Shown here: piece by piece, positions 27,978-36,293 of the stretch
How positions within the stretch are numbered: the stretch's first letter is position 1
Layout: the number at the start of each line of letters is the position of its first letter
NCBI GenBank assembly: GCA_017410195.1
Contig: JAFQRF010000059.1
Location: 1 to 64,000, forward strand
Origin: Clostridia bacterium
GTDB lineage: Bacteria > Bacillota > Clostridia > Oscillospirales > Acutalibacteraceae
Direction: 5' to 3'
DNA length: 64,000 bases
Made by a program: the position numbers and the translations under genes
Notes under the pieces: model-generated
Seen by the model: only the letters and a program-made list of their open reading frames with translations
Told to the model about the DNA's origin: nothing
The model's database searches: none

Positions 27978-28610
27978 TCAATCAGGGAGTTCTTCCCGTT
28001 CATACGGAAACTCGCTGAAAACCTCGAATTTTCTCGCTCTCGACCAAAGCGACGGGTTAACCTTAACGGTAAAACCGCAGCCGTTTGGCGTAAGCCATTC
28101 ATGCATGGGATATTCGGGAATTCCGTAAGCGGCAAGTATGGTCATGATAACTCCGCCGTGAGTAACGATTGCGGCAGAGGTTGTTCCCGTTTTCATAAGA
28201 CCCTCTGCCACCTTTTCAAAGGTATCGCAGACTCTTTTGGCAAACTCCTCGTTACTCTCGCCGTATGGCGGCTTAACTCCCCTCTCACCGGCAAGCCAAC
28301 GGGGAAATTCCTCATATTTTTCGAGCTGTTCGGCAGTTTTATTTTCAAACTCGCCGAAATTGTATTCAATAAACCCATCAATAACGAGGGGCTTGTTGTC
28401 GGGATAAAGTATATCCGCCGTCTGCAGACAGCGTTTGAGCGGACTTGTAAACACGGCATCAACGGGAGGATAAACAAGCCCAGCTTTCATCTGCCTGAGC
28501 TGCTCCTTTCCCTCTTCGCTGATTTCAACATTGGTATGACCGATATAACGCCCTTCAAGATTCTCGTCGGTAAGGGCATTTCTGATTAAATGAATGGTGT
28601 AGGACTTCAT
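27978..28610 (-). CDS. Histidine-phosphatase-fold protein lacking the catalytic RHG histidine
   Basis: 210 residues of phosphoglycerate-mutase/acid-phosphatase superfamily type. Family enzymes form a phospho-histidine on the His of an LxRHG motif near the N-terminus. Here that motif reads LIRNALT: R10 is kept but position 11 is Asn and 12 is Ala. The other core residues are present: R60 in SPLKRCLQT, E82 in FIEYNFGEFE and H151 in IVTHGG. The gene is otherwise full length with no frameshift, so it may be a non-catalytic or altered member. It is divergent from an XRE regulator and precedes the GH35 gene. Confidence 0.85.
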   Translation of the reverse strand: MKSYTIHLIRNALTDENLEGRYIGHTNVEISEEGKEQLRQMKAGLVYPPVDAVFTSPLKRCLQTADILYPDNKPLVIDGFIEYNFGEFENKTAEQLEKYEEFPRWLAGERGVKPPYGESNEEFAKRVCDTFEKVAEGLMKTGTTSAAIVTHGGVIMTILAAYGIPEYPMHEWLTPNGCGFTVKVNPSLWSRARKFEVFSEFPYEREELPD

Positions 28611-28630
28611 TTTTCCTCCAAAAAAAGGTG

Positions 28631-28659
28631 TTGATTTTCGTAAGATTTATCAATATACA
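28631..28659 (+). promoter_or_regulatory. Possible promoter for the XRE regulator at 28715
   Basis: TTGATT (28631-28636), 17-bp spacer, TATACA (28654-28659). The leader would be about 49 nt. Several other AT-rich -10-like stretches occur nearby, so this is one candidate among a few. Confidence 0.45.
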
Positions 28660-28714
28660 AAATGTATAAAAAGCTATATAATTATAATATCAAATTATAC
28701 TTTGAGGCGATATT

Positions 28715-29368
28715 ATGGATAAAAACTTTCCGATAATTTTAACAGAACTTCGAAAAGAAAAGGGGCTGAGCCAAAAAGAAGCCGCCGCAAAGCTCGGAAT
28801 TTCTCAGGCTCTGCTTTCGCATTATGAAAAAGGGATCAGAGAATGCGGACAAAGCTTTCTGATAAGGGTCGCAGATTTTTACGGCGTATCGTGCGACTAT
28901 CTCCTTGGGCGCACGAGGGAACGCAATGAACTTGATATTCTTGCAAATGAAATACTCAGCGACAATTTCTCCTCCGACTCGAATCCGACAAGCATGACCT
29001 TCATCAAAGCAGGTACGCTTGTCACCCAGCTCATCAAGGACTCGGACAACAGCAGAGGAATGCGACTCGACATACTCTATGCCATTGCGCTTTACAAGGT
29101 CATTCTCATTCAGGCAAAGGCAGGAAACCTGCCGAAAAACTGGTGCGGCAGAGCATATGTAAACGGCGAAGTCTGTTGCAATTCCATGTATCTCGGTATA
29201 GCGGAGCTTGCAGCTTACGATGCAATTTCAACGCAGAAAAACAAGAATCCGGTGCCGGAAATGCCTGTCCCCGAAGCGATAAAAACGCTGGTTGAGGAAG
29301 CGGAAAACTTCATTGTTAACGCAACAACAAAGCAGTGTCCGCCGGTACCGTTTGAATATCTGAGGTAA
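28715..29368 (+). CDS. XRE-family transcriptional regulator
   Basis: 217 residues. The N-terminal helix-turn-helix at about 7-63 (LSQKEAAAKLGISQALLSHYEKG in two halves, then DFYGVSCDYLLGRT) is typical Cro/CI. The remaining 150 residues are soluble, mostly helical by composition, and contain four cysteines (around 149, 158 and 159, and near the C-terminus); no known sensor domain is recognised. It is divergent from the phosphatase-like gene and followed by a terminator. Target genes are unknown. Confidence 0.87.
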   Translation: MDKNFPIILTELRKEKGLSQKEAAAKLGISQALLSHYEKGIRECGQSFLIRVADFYGVSCDYLLGRTRERNELDILANEILSDNFSSDSNPTSMTFIKAGTLVTQLIKDSDNSRGMRLDILYAIALYKVILIQAKAGNLPKNWCGRAYVNGEVCCNSMYLGIAELAAYDAISTQKNKNPVPEMPVPEAIKTLVEEAENFIVNATTKQCPPVPFEYLR

Positions 29369-29388
29369 TAACAAAGCAATAAATGTAT

Positions 29389-29412
29389 GGGCGTACCTTT
29401 TCGGGTACGCCC
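29389..29412. terminator. Terminator between the XRE regulator and glgA
   Basis: Perfect 9-bp stem GGGCGTACC (29389-29397) / GGTACGCCC (29404-29412), 6-nt loop, with GTTGTTTTT following on the plus strand. It lies between convergent genes. Confidence 0.88.
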
Positions 29413-29419
29413 GTTGTTT

Positions 29420-30838
29420 TTAAATAAGTTCCTCGTAAAGCTTGATATATTCCTTTGCAGATTTGCCCCAACTGTTGTCACACTTGAGCGCTCTGACAAC
29501 AAGTGTCTGCCAGTATTCCTTATCATAATAAGCTCCGAGAGCTCGTCTGATAGCATCAAGCATATCATATGCATCATAGCTCTTGAAGGTGAAGCCGTTG
29601 CCCTTGCCGTCACCGCTGTCGGTTATGGTGTCTTTAAGACCGCCTGTTTCTCTTACAATGGGGATTGAGCCGTAGCGCAGAGCAACCATCTGCGAAAGAC
29701 CGCAGGGTTCACTCTTCGAGGGCATAAGGAACATATCACTTGCAGCATAAATTTTTCTTGCAAGGTCGGGAACAAATCCGAGACGGATACCGACCTTATC
29801 GGGGAAAGCTGCCGCGAGTTCTTTAAAGAAGGCTTCATACTCCCAGTCACCCGAGCCAAGAACCACAAGCTGCATATCGGTTGACGAGAGAAGATCCCAC
29901 ATGATTCTCTTGATGAGATCAAGACCCTTGTGAGCAACGAGTCTTGTTACGATACCCATGAGGGGAACATCCTCTCTGACGGGAAGATTAAACATTTCCT
30001 GAAGAGCGGCTTTATTTGCCTTTTTGCCTTCGGGTTCCTTCGCGGAATAATTCGCAAAAATATCCTTGTCCTTCTCGGGGTCATAGTTGATTGTATCAAT
30101 ACCGTTAAGGATACCGCTGAGCTTATAGCTGCGTTCCTTGAGAATGGGGTCAAGACCGTGGCTGAACCACGGGTCAAGAATCTCACCTGCATAGGTATTG
30201 CTTACGGTTGTAACCTTGTTTGCACATTCGATGCCGCCTTTCATAAGGTTAAGGCAGTCGCCGAACTGAAGAAGCGAAGTTGTCTCTTCACCAAGACCGA
30301 ATACATCGCCAAGGATTTCATTGCCGTATTTGCCCTGATACTGAATGTTATGGATTGTAAATACGGTTTTGATGCCAGTATAGCCCTCTCTGTAACCGTA
30401 AATTGTTGAATAATAAACGGGAACAAGAGCCGACTGCCAGTCATTACAATGAATAATATCGGGCTTAAAATCAATATAAGGAAGAATTTCAAGAACTGCT
30501 CTTGAGAAGAATGCAAATCTCTCGCCGTCATCGTAATGACCGTAAAGAGTATTTCTCTTGAAATAATATTCGTTGTCGATGAGATAATATATAACTCCGC
30601 CTGCCTTGGCTTCAAAAATTCCGCAATACTGTCTGCGCCATGAAACGGGAACCATAATATTTGTTATAAACTTCATGCTTGAACGCATTTCTTCACTGAT
30701 TGTGCCGTAAAGAGGCATAACGACTCTGCACGCAACCTTGCGTCTTCTGAGAGCCTGAGGAAGCGAACCCGCAACATCGGCAAGACCGCCGCTTGCCGCA
30801 AAGGGAAGAGCTTCACTGGCAACATAAAGAACTTTCAT
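29420..30838 (-). CDS. glgA: Glycogen synthase (GT5)
   Basis: Extends alpha-1,4-glucan from ADP-glucose. 472 residues, normal GT5 length with two Rossmann domains. The C-terminal SEPCGLSQM holds the usual catalytic-region glutamate. The N-terminal sugar-nucleotide loop, KTGGL in E. coli (K15), reads ASGGL here, so the Lys is Ala at exactly the same position. Last gene of the glg operon, starting 14 bp after the CAP-like gene. Despite the substitution the family assignment is firm. Confidence 0.95.
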   Translation of the reverse strand: MKVLYVASEALPFAASGGLADVAGSLPQALRRRKVACRVVMPLYGTISEEMRSSMKFITNIMVPVSWRRQYCGIFEAKAGGVIYYLIDNEYYFKRNTLYGHYDDGERFAFFSRAVLEILPYIDFKPDIIHCNDWQSALVPVYYSTIYGYREGYTGIKTVFTIHNIQYQGKYGNEILGDVFGLGEETTSLLQFGDCLNLMKGGIECANKVTTVSNTYAGEILDPWFSHGLDPILKERSYKLSGILNGIDTINYDPEKDKDIFANYSAKEPEGKKANKAALQEMFNLPVREDVPLMGIVTRLVAHKGLDLIKRIMWDLLSSTDMQLVVLGSGDWEYEAFFKELAAAFPDKVGIRLGFVPDLARKIYAASDMFLMPSKSEPCGLSQMVALRYGSIPIVRETGGLKDTITDSGDGKGNGFTFKSYDAYDMLDAIRRALGAYYDKEYWQTLVVRALKCDNSWGKSAKEYIKLYEELI

Positions 30839-30852
30839 CTGTTTTTCCTTTC

Positions 30853-31797
30853 TCAGTTAAAGATAACTGTCGTGTAATACTGACCTTCGTAAATAACAAC
30901 ACCGACACCTATCTGTGTTGTATCCGAACTCATTGCGGTTGAACTGTTCGCCGCCTTGACAGTCTGATAAATCGGACTGCCGCCGTAGGTTGTAACAAGA
31001 GTGTAAGCATCAGGAGCGGAAGGTTCACCGTAAACATCGGGGAGAGCAAGCGACATACTGTTAGTTCTTGCGCTAGCTTTAAGGCTAGCGGTATGCTCAA
31101 GAGGTTCAAGACCCTCGGCCTGCCTGTCTCTGTTAATCTGGTCAACAACAGCCTGAGCAAGCGCATCATCACGCTTGAACTTTTCCTCTTTCTTGCCGCC
31201 GTCTTCGCCCGTTGTTCCGCTCTGGAGATTTTCGCTCCAGATATCGGGGAGCGTTGTCGGGGGAGCTTCGAGGGTTACAAGCTGAGTGACGGGGTTGCCG
31301 TTTTCATCCTTTTCCTCTTTTCCCCAAATATTGGTAACAACAACGCCCGAGGTTTTAGGAACATATTCCGTTGTCGGCTCAGTTGTCGTCGTGCTGTCCG
31401 CAGGAACGGTATAGGTCAGCATCTCTGTGAACGGAACACCGTTTTCGTCAAACTGAGGAATACCGTTTTTATCCGTGACCTGAACAAATTTCGTCATATC
31501 AATCATCGGAACGGTGGTTGTTGTTGAACGGGGAACCGTTGTTTTTTTCTTGGTGGTCGGGTAGGTGTGATTTGAAGAATATTTGGGCTTAGGATAATAA
31601 TGCAAAGCCGTTATGTATTCAATGCTGCCTTCTTCGTTTGTTTCGCTTTCAACAACAACCGATGTTTCAATAATCGTTTCCATCTCGGTTGTTTTCTCCG
31701 CACCGTCAAAAACGCCGGTTTTGACGAGGATAACGATAACAACAAGAATCAGCGCAAGCGCACAGACCACGCCTGTTAAAATATTTTTACCGGACAT
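30853..31797 (-). CDS. Membrane-anchored Thr-rich protein with degenerate CAP/SCP-like C-terminus
   Basis: 314 residues. A single N-terminal membrane helix (about 6-27) is followed by a long polar, Thr/Glu-rich region (30-210, with TTKKKTTVPRSTTTT), so the bulk is probably outside the cell. The last 100 residues look like a CAP (SCP/PR-1) domain: VVDQINRDRQAEGLEPLEH, then ASARTNSMSLA, and the closing IGVGVVIYEGQYYTTVIFN. The usual His and Glu of the CAP cavity are not evident. It sits inside the glycogen operon, 16 bp after glgD and 14 bp before glgA, so it is certainly co-transcribed with it. Function unknown. Confidence 0.78.
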   Translation of the reverse strand: MSGKNILTGVVCALALILVVIVILVKTGVFDGAEKTTEMETIIETSVVVESETNEEGSIEYITALHYYPKPKYSSNHTYPTTKKKTTVPRSTTTTVPMIDMTKFVQVTDKNGIPQFDENGVPFTEMLTYTVPADSTTTTEPTTEYVPKTSGVVVTNIWGKEEKDENGNPVTQLVTLEAPPTTLPDIWSENLQSGTTGEDGGKKEEKFKRDDALAQAVVDQINRDRQAEGLEPLEHTASLKASARTNSMSLALPDVYGEPSAPDAYTLVTTYGGSPIYQTVKAANSSTAMSSDTTQIGVGVVIYEGQYYTTVIFN

Positions 31798-31813
31798 TGG
31801 TTTTCACACTTTC

Positions 31814-32926
31814 TCAGATAACAATTCCCTTGCCGATATAGACAGGGTAGCTTGAATCGCCGCAAAGCGTTTTATTGGGTTTAACAACAGCAGCTTTATC
31901 AATGATTACGCAGCTGAGGTTTGAGTTTTCACCGACGAAGGTATCCTGCATGATGATTGAATTCTTGATTTTTGCACCTTTTTCAACCGTTACCCCTCTG
32001 AAAAGAATGCAGTTTTCAACCTCGCCGTAAATATGACAGCCGTCGGCAACCAGTGAATTTTTCACATTTGCGCCGATTCCGTAAACTGCGGGAACCTGAT
32101 CTCTGACCTTGGTATAAACGGGTCTGTCCGCAGAGAAAAGCTCTTTTCTGTTTTCGAGCTTGAGAAGCTCAAGACTGATATCATAGTAGCTCTGGAGTGA
32201 GCTGAGTACTCTGACAAAGCCCTTCTCCTCATATCCGTAAACTCTTAAGTGCTGAATGTTCTTTGAAATCATTGTTTCAATGTCAACAATCTTTGCGCTG
32301 TGAGCCTCGTGGAGAAGTCTTTCGAGAAGTGTTCTTCTGATTATCATAACCTTCAACGAATAATTTGTGCTTCCGCTGTAACAGTCAATAAGACGGGTTG
32401 CGGAAACTCTGCTGTTTTCGTCCATGATAAGTTCTGTACCGTCATGGATAACAGGAGGCTCGCCGTTTGCGTATGCGATGGTGATGTCCGCATCATTGGC
32501 GGTGTGAGCCTTGATAAGCTTATCGTAATCCATGCTGCAGACAACATTGCAGTCAACAAGAAGAACATGGTCTTTTTGAGAATCGCTGATATAATCGATG
32601 CATCCGTAAAGAGCATCAGCCTTGCCGATGGTTATGCCTGCACCGGGAGTATCGTAAGGCGGAAGAAGGGTCATGCCCTCTCTTTTTCTTGAAAGGTCCC
32701 AGGGCTTGCCCGTACCGATATGGTCCATAAGTGAGCGGTAATTGCTCTTGGTTATAACACCAACCTGCGAGATTCCCGAATTAACCATGTTGGAAAGCGG
32801 GAAGTCAATAAGGCGGTAACGTGCCGCAAAAGGAATTGAACCCATTGTTCTTAATGCGGTAAGCTGGGGAAGAGCTTCATCATAGGCATTTGAAAAAATA
32901 ATACCGAGAACTTTTTTTGCAGACAT
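31814..32926 (-). CDS. glgD: Glucose-1-phosphate adenylyltransferase regulatory subunit GlgD
   Basis: 370 residues, homologous to GlgC throughout (nucleotidyltransferase fold, then left-handed beta-helix with VADGCHIYGEVENC repeats). The N-terminal GGxGxRL nucleotide loop is missing (IIFSNAYDEALPQLTALR), as is normal for GlgD, which modulates the catalytic GlgC in Firmicutes. YRLIDFPLSNMVNSG is conserved. The ATG overlaps the glgC stop as TAATG and its ribosome site GGAGGTG lies within the end of glgC, so the two subunits are translationally coupled. Confidence 0.95.
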   Translation of the reverse strand: MSAKKVLGIIFSNAYDEALPQLTALRTMGSIPFAARYRLIDFPLSNMVNSGISQVGVITKSNYRSLMDHIGTGKPWDLSRKREGMTLLPPYDTPGAGITIGKADALYGCIDYISDSQKDHVLLVDCNVVCSMDYDKLIKAHTANDADITIAYANGEPPVIHDGTELIMDENSRVSATRLIDCYSGSTNYSLKVMIIRRTLLERLLHEAHSAKIVDIETMISKNIQHLRVYGYEEKGFVRVLSSLQSYYDISLELLKLENRKELFSADRPVYTKVRDQVPAVYGIGANVKNSLVADGCHIYGEVENCILFRGVTVEKGAKIKNSIIMQDTFVGENSNLSCVIIDKAAVVKPNKTLCGDSSYPVYIGKGIVI

Positions 32927-34140
32927 TATTCAGCACCTCCTACGTCGCTATCTGTCATTGTATCGGGAGCAATCTTCACGCCCTTGCCGATTTTAACACC
33001 GTTGCCGATAACGGCTACGCCCCAATCCTCAATATTCTTCATATTTTCGGGGCTTTCGCCGACTACCGCACCCTCTTCAATGACGGCATTTTCAGCAACT
33101 ATAGAATACTGAACAACCGCACCCTTTTTGATAACGGTGCCGGGCATTACGATTGAATATTTGACCTCTGCACCCTCTTCTACGGTTACATTTGCAAAGA
33201 GAACGGAGAAATCAATCTTGCCGTTGATTTCACAGCCTTCGGTTATCATTGAATTCTCAACAACGGCATCCGCACCGATATAGTGGGGCGGCGAAGCGGG
33301 TGAACGGGAATAGATTCTCCAGCTGTCGTCATTGAGGTCAAGGTCTACTTTGGGATTGAGAAGGTCGAGGTTTGCATCCCAAAGGCTGCTGATGGTTCCG
33401 ACATCCTTCCAATAGCCGTCGAACTGATAAGCAAACATTCTCTCGCCTGCCGAATGCATTGCGGGGATAACATCGTGACCGAAGTCGTTACCCGAGCCTT
33501 CCTTTGCCTCGTCCTCAATAAGATATTTTCTCAGCTTCTTCCAGTTGAAGATATAAACACCCATTGAAGCCTTGTTGCTTCTGGGATTCTTGGGTTTTTC
33601 TTCGAATTCGCTGATTGAGCCGTCGTCGTTGACAATCGTCAGACCGAAACGGCTTGCCTCTTCCCAGGGGACTTCGAGCATTGCTATTGTACAGTCTGCA
33701 TTCTTTTCCTTGTGGTAATCGAGCATCTTCGAATAATCCATCTTGTAAATATGGTCGCCCGAAAGAATGAGAACATATTCGGGATCATATCTTTCAATGA
33801 AGTTGATGTTCTGATAAATTGCGTTTGCTGTTCCTTTATACCATTCCGTACCCTTAATCTGCTGATAGGGCGAAAGAATATGTACGCCGCCGTTGGCACG
33901 GTCAAGATCCCAGGGCTGACCGTTGCCGATATAGTCGTTGAGTTCAAGCGGCTGATACTGGGTCAGAACACCGACGGTATAGATGCCGGAGTTGACGCAG
34001 TTTGAAAGCGGAAAGTCGATGATGCGGTATTTGCCGCCGTAGGGTACGGCAGGCTTTGCGATGTTTTTTGTCAGAATGCCGAGACGGCTGCCCTGACCGC
34101 CTGCAAGGAGCATTGCTATGCATTCGGGTTTTACTGCCAT
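32926..34140 (-). CDS. glgC: Glucose-1-phosphate adenylyltransferase catalytic subunit
   Basis: Makes ADP-glucose from ATP and glucose 1-phosphate, the committed step of glycogen synthesis. 404 residues. [16 protein letters not shown] (8-23) is the nucleotide loop, [20 protein letters not shown] the conserved allosteric/substrate region, [10 protein letters not shown] the catalytic Asp region, and FEEKPKNP the glucose-1-P binding part. A beta-helix domain occupies the C-terminus. It lies 20 bp after glgB and overlaps glgD by one base. Confidence 0.96.
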   Translation of the reverse strand: MAVKPECIAMLLAGGQGSRLGILTKNIAKPAVPYGGKYRIIDFPLSNCVNSGIYTVGVLTQYQPLELNDYIGNGQPWDLDRANGGVHILSPYQQIKGTEWYKGTANAIYQNINFIERYDPEYVLILSGDHIYKMDYSKMLDYHKEKNADCTIAMLEVPWEEASRFGLTIVNDDGSISEFEEKPKNPRSNKASMGVYIFNWKKLRKYLIEDEAKEGSGNDFGHDVIPAMHSAGERMFAYQFDGYWKDVGTISSLWDANLDLLNPKVDLDLNDDSWRIYSRSPASPPHYIGADAVVENSMITEGCEINGKIDFSVLFANVTVEEGAEVKYSIVMPGTVIKKGAVVQYSIVAENAVIEEGAVVGESPENMKNIEDWGVAVIGNGVKIGKGVKIAPDTMTDSDVGGAE

Positions 34141-34160
34141 AGGGGGTTCCTCCTTTATAT

Positions 34161-36047
34161 TTAAGCTTGTTTTTTACGTGATGTGTTCTTTATATACATA
34201 CAGCTCAAGCCTTCAATGTCAATCTCAATGCTGTAGTCATATCCGTGCATAGGTTTCTTTTTTGCCTTGACCGAGCCGACGGTGCTTTCGCCCTTGCCGC
34301 CGAATTCGGGAGATGAAGAGCTGAAAACAACCCTATACGTTCCCGCCTTGGGAACACCGAAGCAGTATTTCTGCCTTGTTACGGGAGTGAAATTGCAGAC
34401 CGAAATAATCTCATTGCCGCTCCTGTCACGTCTTGTATACGCAACAACGGAATTCGAGCTGTCATCGCTGACTATCCAACTGAAGCCGTCCCAACTGTAG
34501 TCATCCTCCCAAAGAGGTGCATTTTTGAGATAGAACGCATTGAGCGATGCGACGTAATTTTTGAGCTGCTTATGAGCATCATATCCGAGAAGCATCCAGT
34601 CGAGCGGCTGCTTATAATTCCATTCGATGAACTGACCGAATTCACTTCCCATAAAAAGAAGCTTTTTGCCCGGGTGCGACATCATATAGCCGAGGAATGA
34701 ACGCACGCCTGCAAACTTTTCCTCGTAGCTGCCGGGCATTTTATTGATAAGCGAGCATTTGCCGTGAACAACCTCGTCATGCGAAATAGGAAGAACAAAA
34801 TTTTCCGAAAACGCATAGAAGAACGAGAAAGTCAGGCAGTCGTGATGATATTTTCTGTGGATGCCGTCAAGCGAAAAATAACGAAGACAATCGTTCATCC
34901 AGCCCATGTTCCACTTGAAATTGAAGCCGAGACCTCCCATGAATGTGGGCTTTGAAACCATCGGCCATGCGGTACTTTCTTCCGCAATCATCATAACGTC
35001 GCCGTATTCTCTGAATATGCTTTCGTTGAGCTTCTGAAGGAATGCGACCGCCTCAAGATTTTCGTTTCCGCCATGAACGTTTGCAATCCAATGGCCGTCG
35101 TCCCTGCCGTAGTCAAGATAGAGCATCGATGCAACCGCATCAACGCGAAGTCCGTCGATATGGTATTTTTCAATCCAGAACATTGCGCTTGACATCAGGA
35201 AGGAACAAACCTCGGGTCTGCCGTAGTCAAAAACCTTGGTTCCCCACTGATAATGCTCACCCTTTCTCGGGTCGGGATATTCGTAGCAGGGAGTGCCGTC
35301 AAATTCATAAAGACCGAAAGCATCCTTCGGGAAATGAGCAGGCACCCAGTCGAGAATAACGCCGATATCCATTGAATGAGCCTTGTCAACAAAATATGCA
35401 AAGTCATCGGGTGTTCCGTAGCGTGAAGTCGGAGCAAAGTAGCCTGTTACCTGATATCCCCATGAGCCGTCAAACGGATGCTCAAGAATCGGAAGAAGTT
35501 CAATATGGGTATAACCCATTTCCTTAACATAAGGAATCAGCCGGTCGGCAAGCTCTCTGTAAGAAAGCGGATTTCCGTCATCATAGACCTGCCACGAGCC
35601 TGCATGAACCTCGTAAACATTGACGGGTGAGGAGTAGATATCTCTGCTCTTTCTCTTTTTTAGCCAAGCTTTATCAGTCCATGCAAAATCGAGCGAATCG
35701 TAATATTTTGATGCGGTGTCCGGTCTGGTTTCAGCATGAAACGCATAAGGATCGCTCTTATAAATGTCACGCCCGTCCTTGGTACGAATGCAATATTTGT
35801 ATGAATCGAATTTTTTAACGTTTGCAACCGTGCATTCCCAGATGCCGTCGCTGATTTTTTTCATCGGTGCGCACTCGGAATTCCAGCCGTTGAAATCGCC
35901 CGCAACGCCTATTCTTTCGGCATTCGGCGCCCAAACTCTGAAAACAGCTCCGCCGTCGCACGGATGCGAGCCGAGATATTCATACGCCTTGGCATTTGTA
36001 CCCTCATGGAACAGGTAAAGAGGGATATTGCTTTTATCTTTTTTCAT
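34161..36047 (-). CDS. glgB: 1,4-alpha-glucan branching enzyme (GH13)
   Basis: Introduces alpha-1,6 branches into glycogen. 628 residues from the ATG at 36047, which has GGAGG ten bases upstream (a TTG three codons earlier lacks a proper site). An N-terminal CBM48 domain (about 20-110, [19 protein letters not shown]) precedes the GH13 barrel. D303 in [10 protein letters not shown] is the nucleophile, E356 in MIAEEST the acid/base and D424 in [10 protein letters not shown] the third acid. The C-terminal beta domain ends at about 620. First gene of the glg operon, under the promoter at 36080-36108. Confidence 0.96.
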   Translation of the reverse strand: MKKDKSNIPLYLFHEGTNAKAYEYLGSHPCDGGAVFRVWAPNAERIGVAGDFNGWNSECAPMKKISDGIWECTVANVKKFDSYKYCIRTKDGRDIYKSDPYAFHAETRPDTASKYYDSLDFAWTDKAWLKKRKSRDIYSSPVNVYEVHAGSWQVYDDGNPLSYRELADRLIPYVKEMGYTHIELLPILEHPFDGSWGYQVTGYFAPTSRYGTPDDFAYFVDKAHSMDIGVILDWVPAHFPKDAFGLYEFDGTPCYEYPDPRKGEHYQWGTKVFDYGRPEVCSFLMSSAMFWIEKYHIDGLRVDAVASMLYLDYGRDDGHWIANVHGGNENLEAVAFLQKLNESIFREYGDVMMIAEESTAWPMVSKPTFMGGLGFNFKWNMGWMNDCLRYFSLDGIHRKYHHDCLTFSFFYAFSENFVLPISHDEVVHGKCSLINKMPGSYEEKFAGVRSFLGYMMSHPGKKLLFMGSEFGQFIEWNYKQPLDWMLLGYDAHKQLKNYVASLNAFYLKNAPLWEDDYSWDGFSWIVSDDSSNSVVAYTRRDRSGNEIISVCNFTPVTRQKYCFGVPKAGTYRVVFSSSSPEFGGKGESTVGSVKAKKKPMHGYDYSIEIDIEGLSCMYIKNTSRKKQA

Positions 36048-36079
36048 GAAATGCAAGCCTCCGCTTTTTAATTAATATA

Positions 36080-36108
36080 ATTATATCAATTATCCCCTTT
36101 ATTTTCAA
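36080..36108 (-). promoter_or_regulatory. Sigma-A promoter for the glycogen operon
   Basis: Minus strand: TTGAAA (36103-36108), 17-bp spacer, TATAAT (36080-36085). The start would be near 36073, about 26 nt before the glgB ATG. It drives glgB-glgC-glgD-CAP-glgA. Confidence 0.76.
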
Positions 36109-36192
36109 GTATATATCATAAATATTAGTGCCAAATTATTTCCGTAAAAGTTTAACAATTTGACGATAAAAGTTACAATTATGTCACCTTCA

Positions 36193-36221
36193 TTGACAAG
36201 GTTGCACATATTTGATATCAT
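36193..36221 (+). promoter_or_regulatory. Sigma-A promoter for the pseudokinase gene
   Basis: TTGACA (36193-36198), 17-bp spacer, TATCAT (36216-36221); divergent from the glg promoter. The leader of about 66 nt contains a short GCCCGAAGGGC hairpin near 36271-36281, just before AAGGAG. Confidence 0.7.
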
Positions 36222-36293
36222 TATTTCGGTTTATAATGCAAAAATATTTTTATTCAATATAATACTCACCGCCCGAAGGGCAAGGAGCGCAAA

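Noticed and set aside
27870..28589. A 239-codon plus-strand frame across the phosphatase-like gene
   Set aside because: Covers the GH35 promoter and the antisense of a clear superfamily member; no ribosome site or domain.
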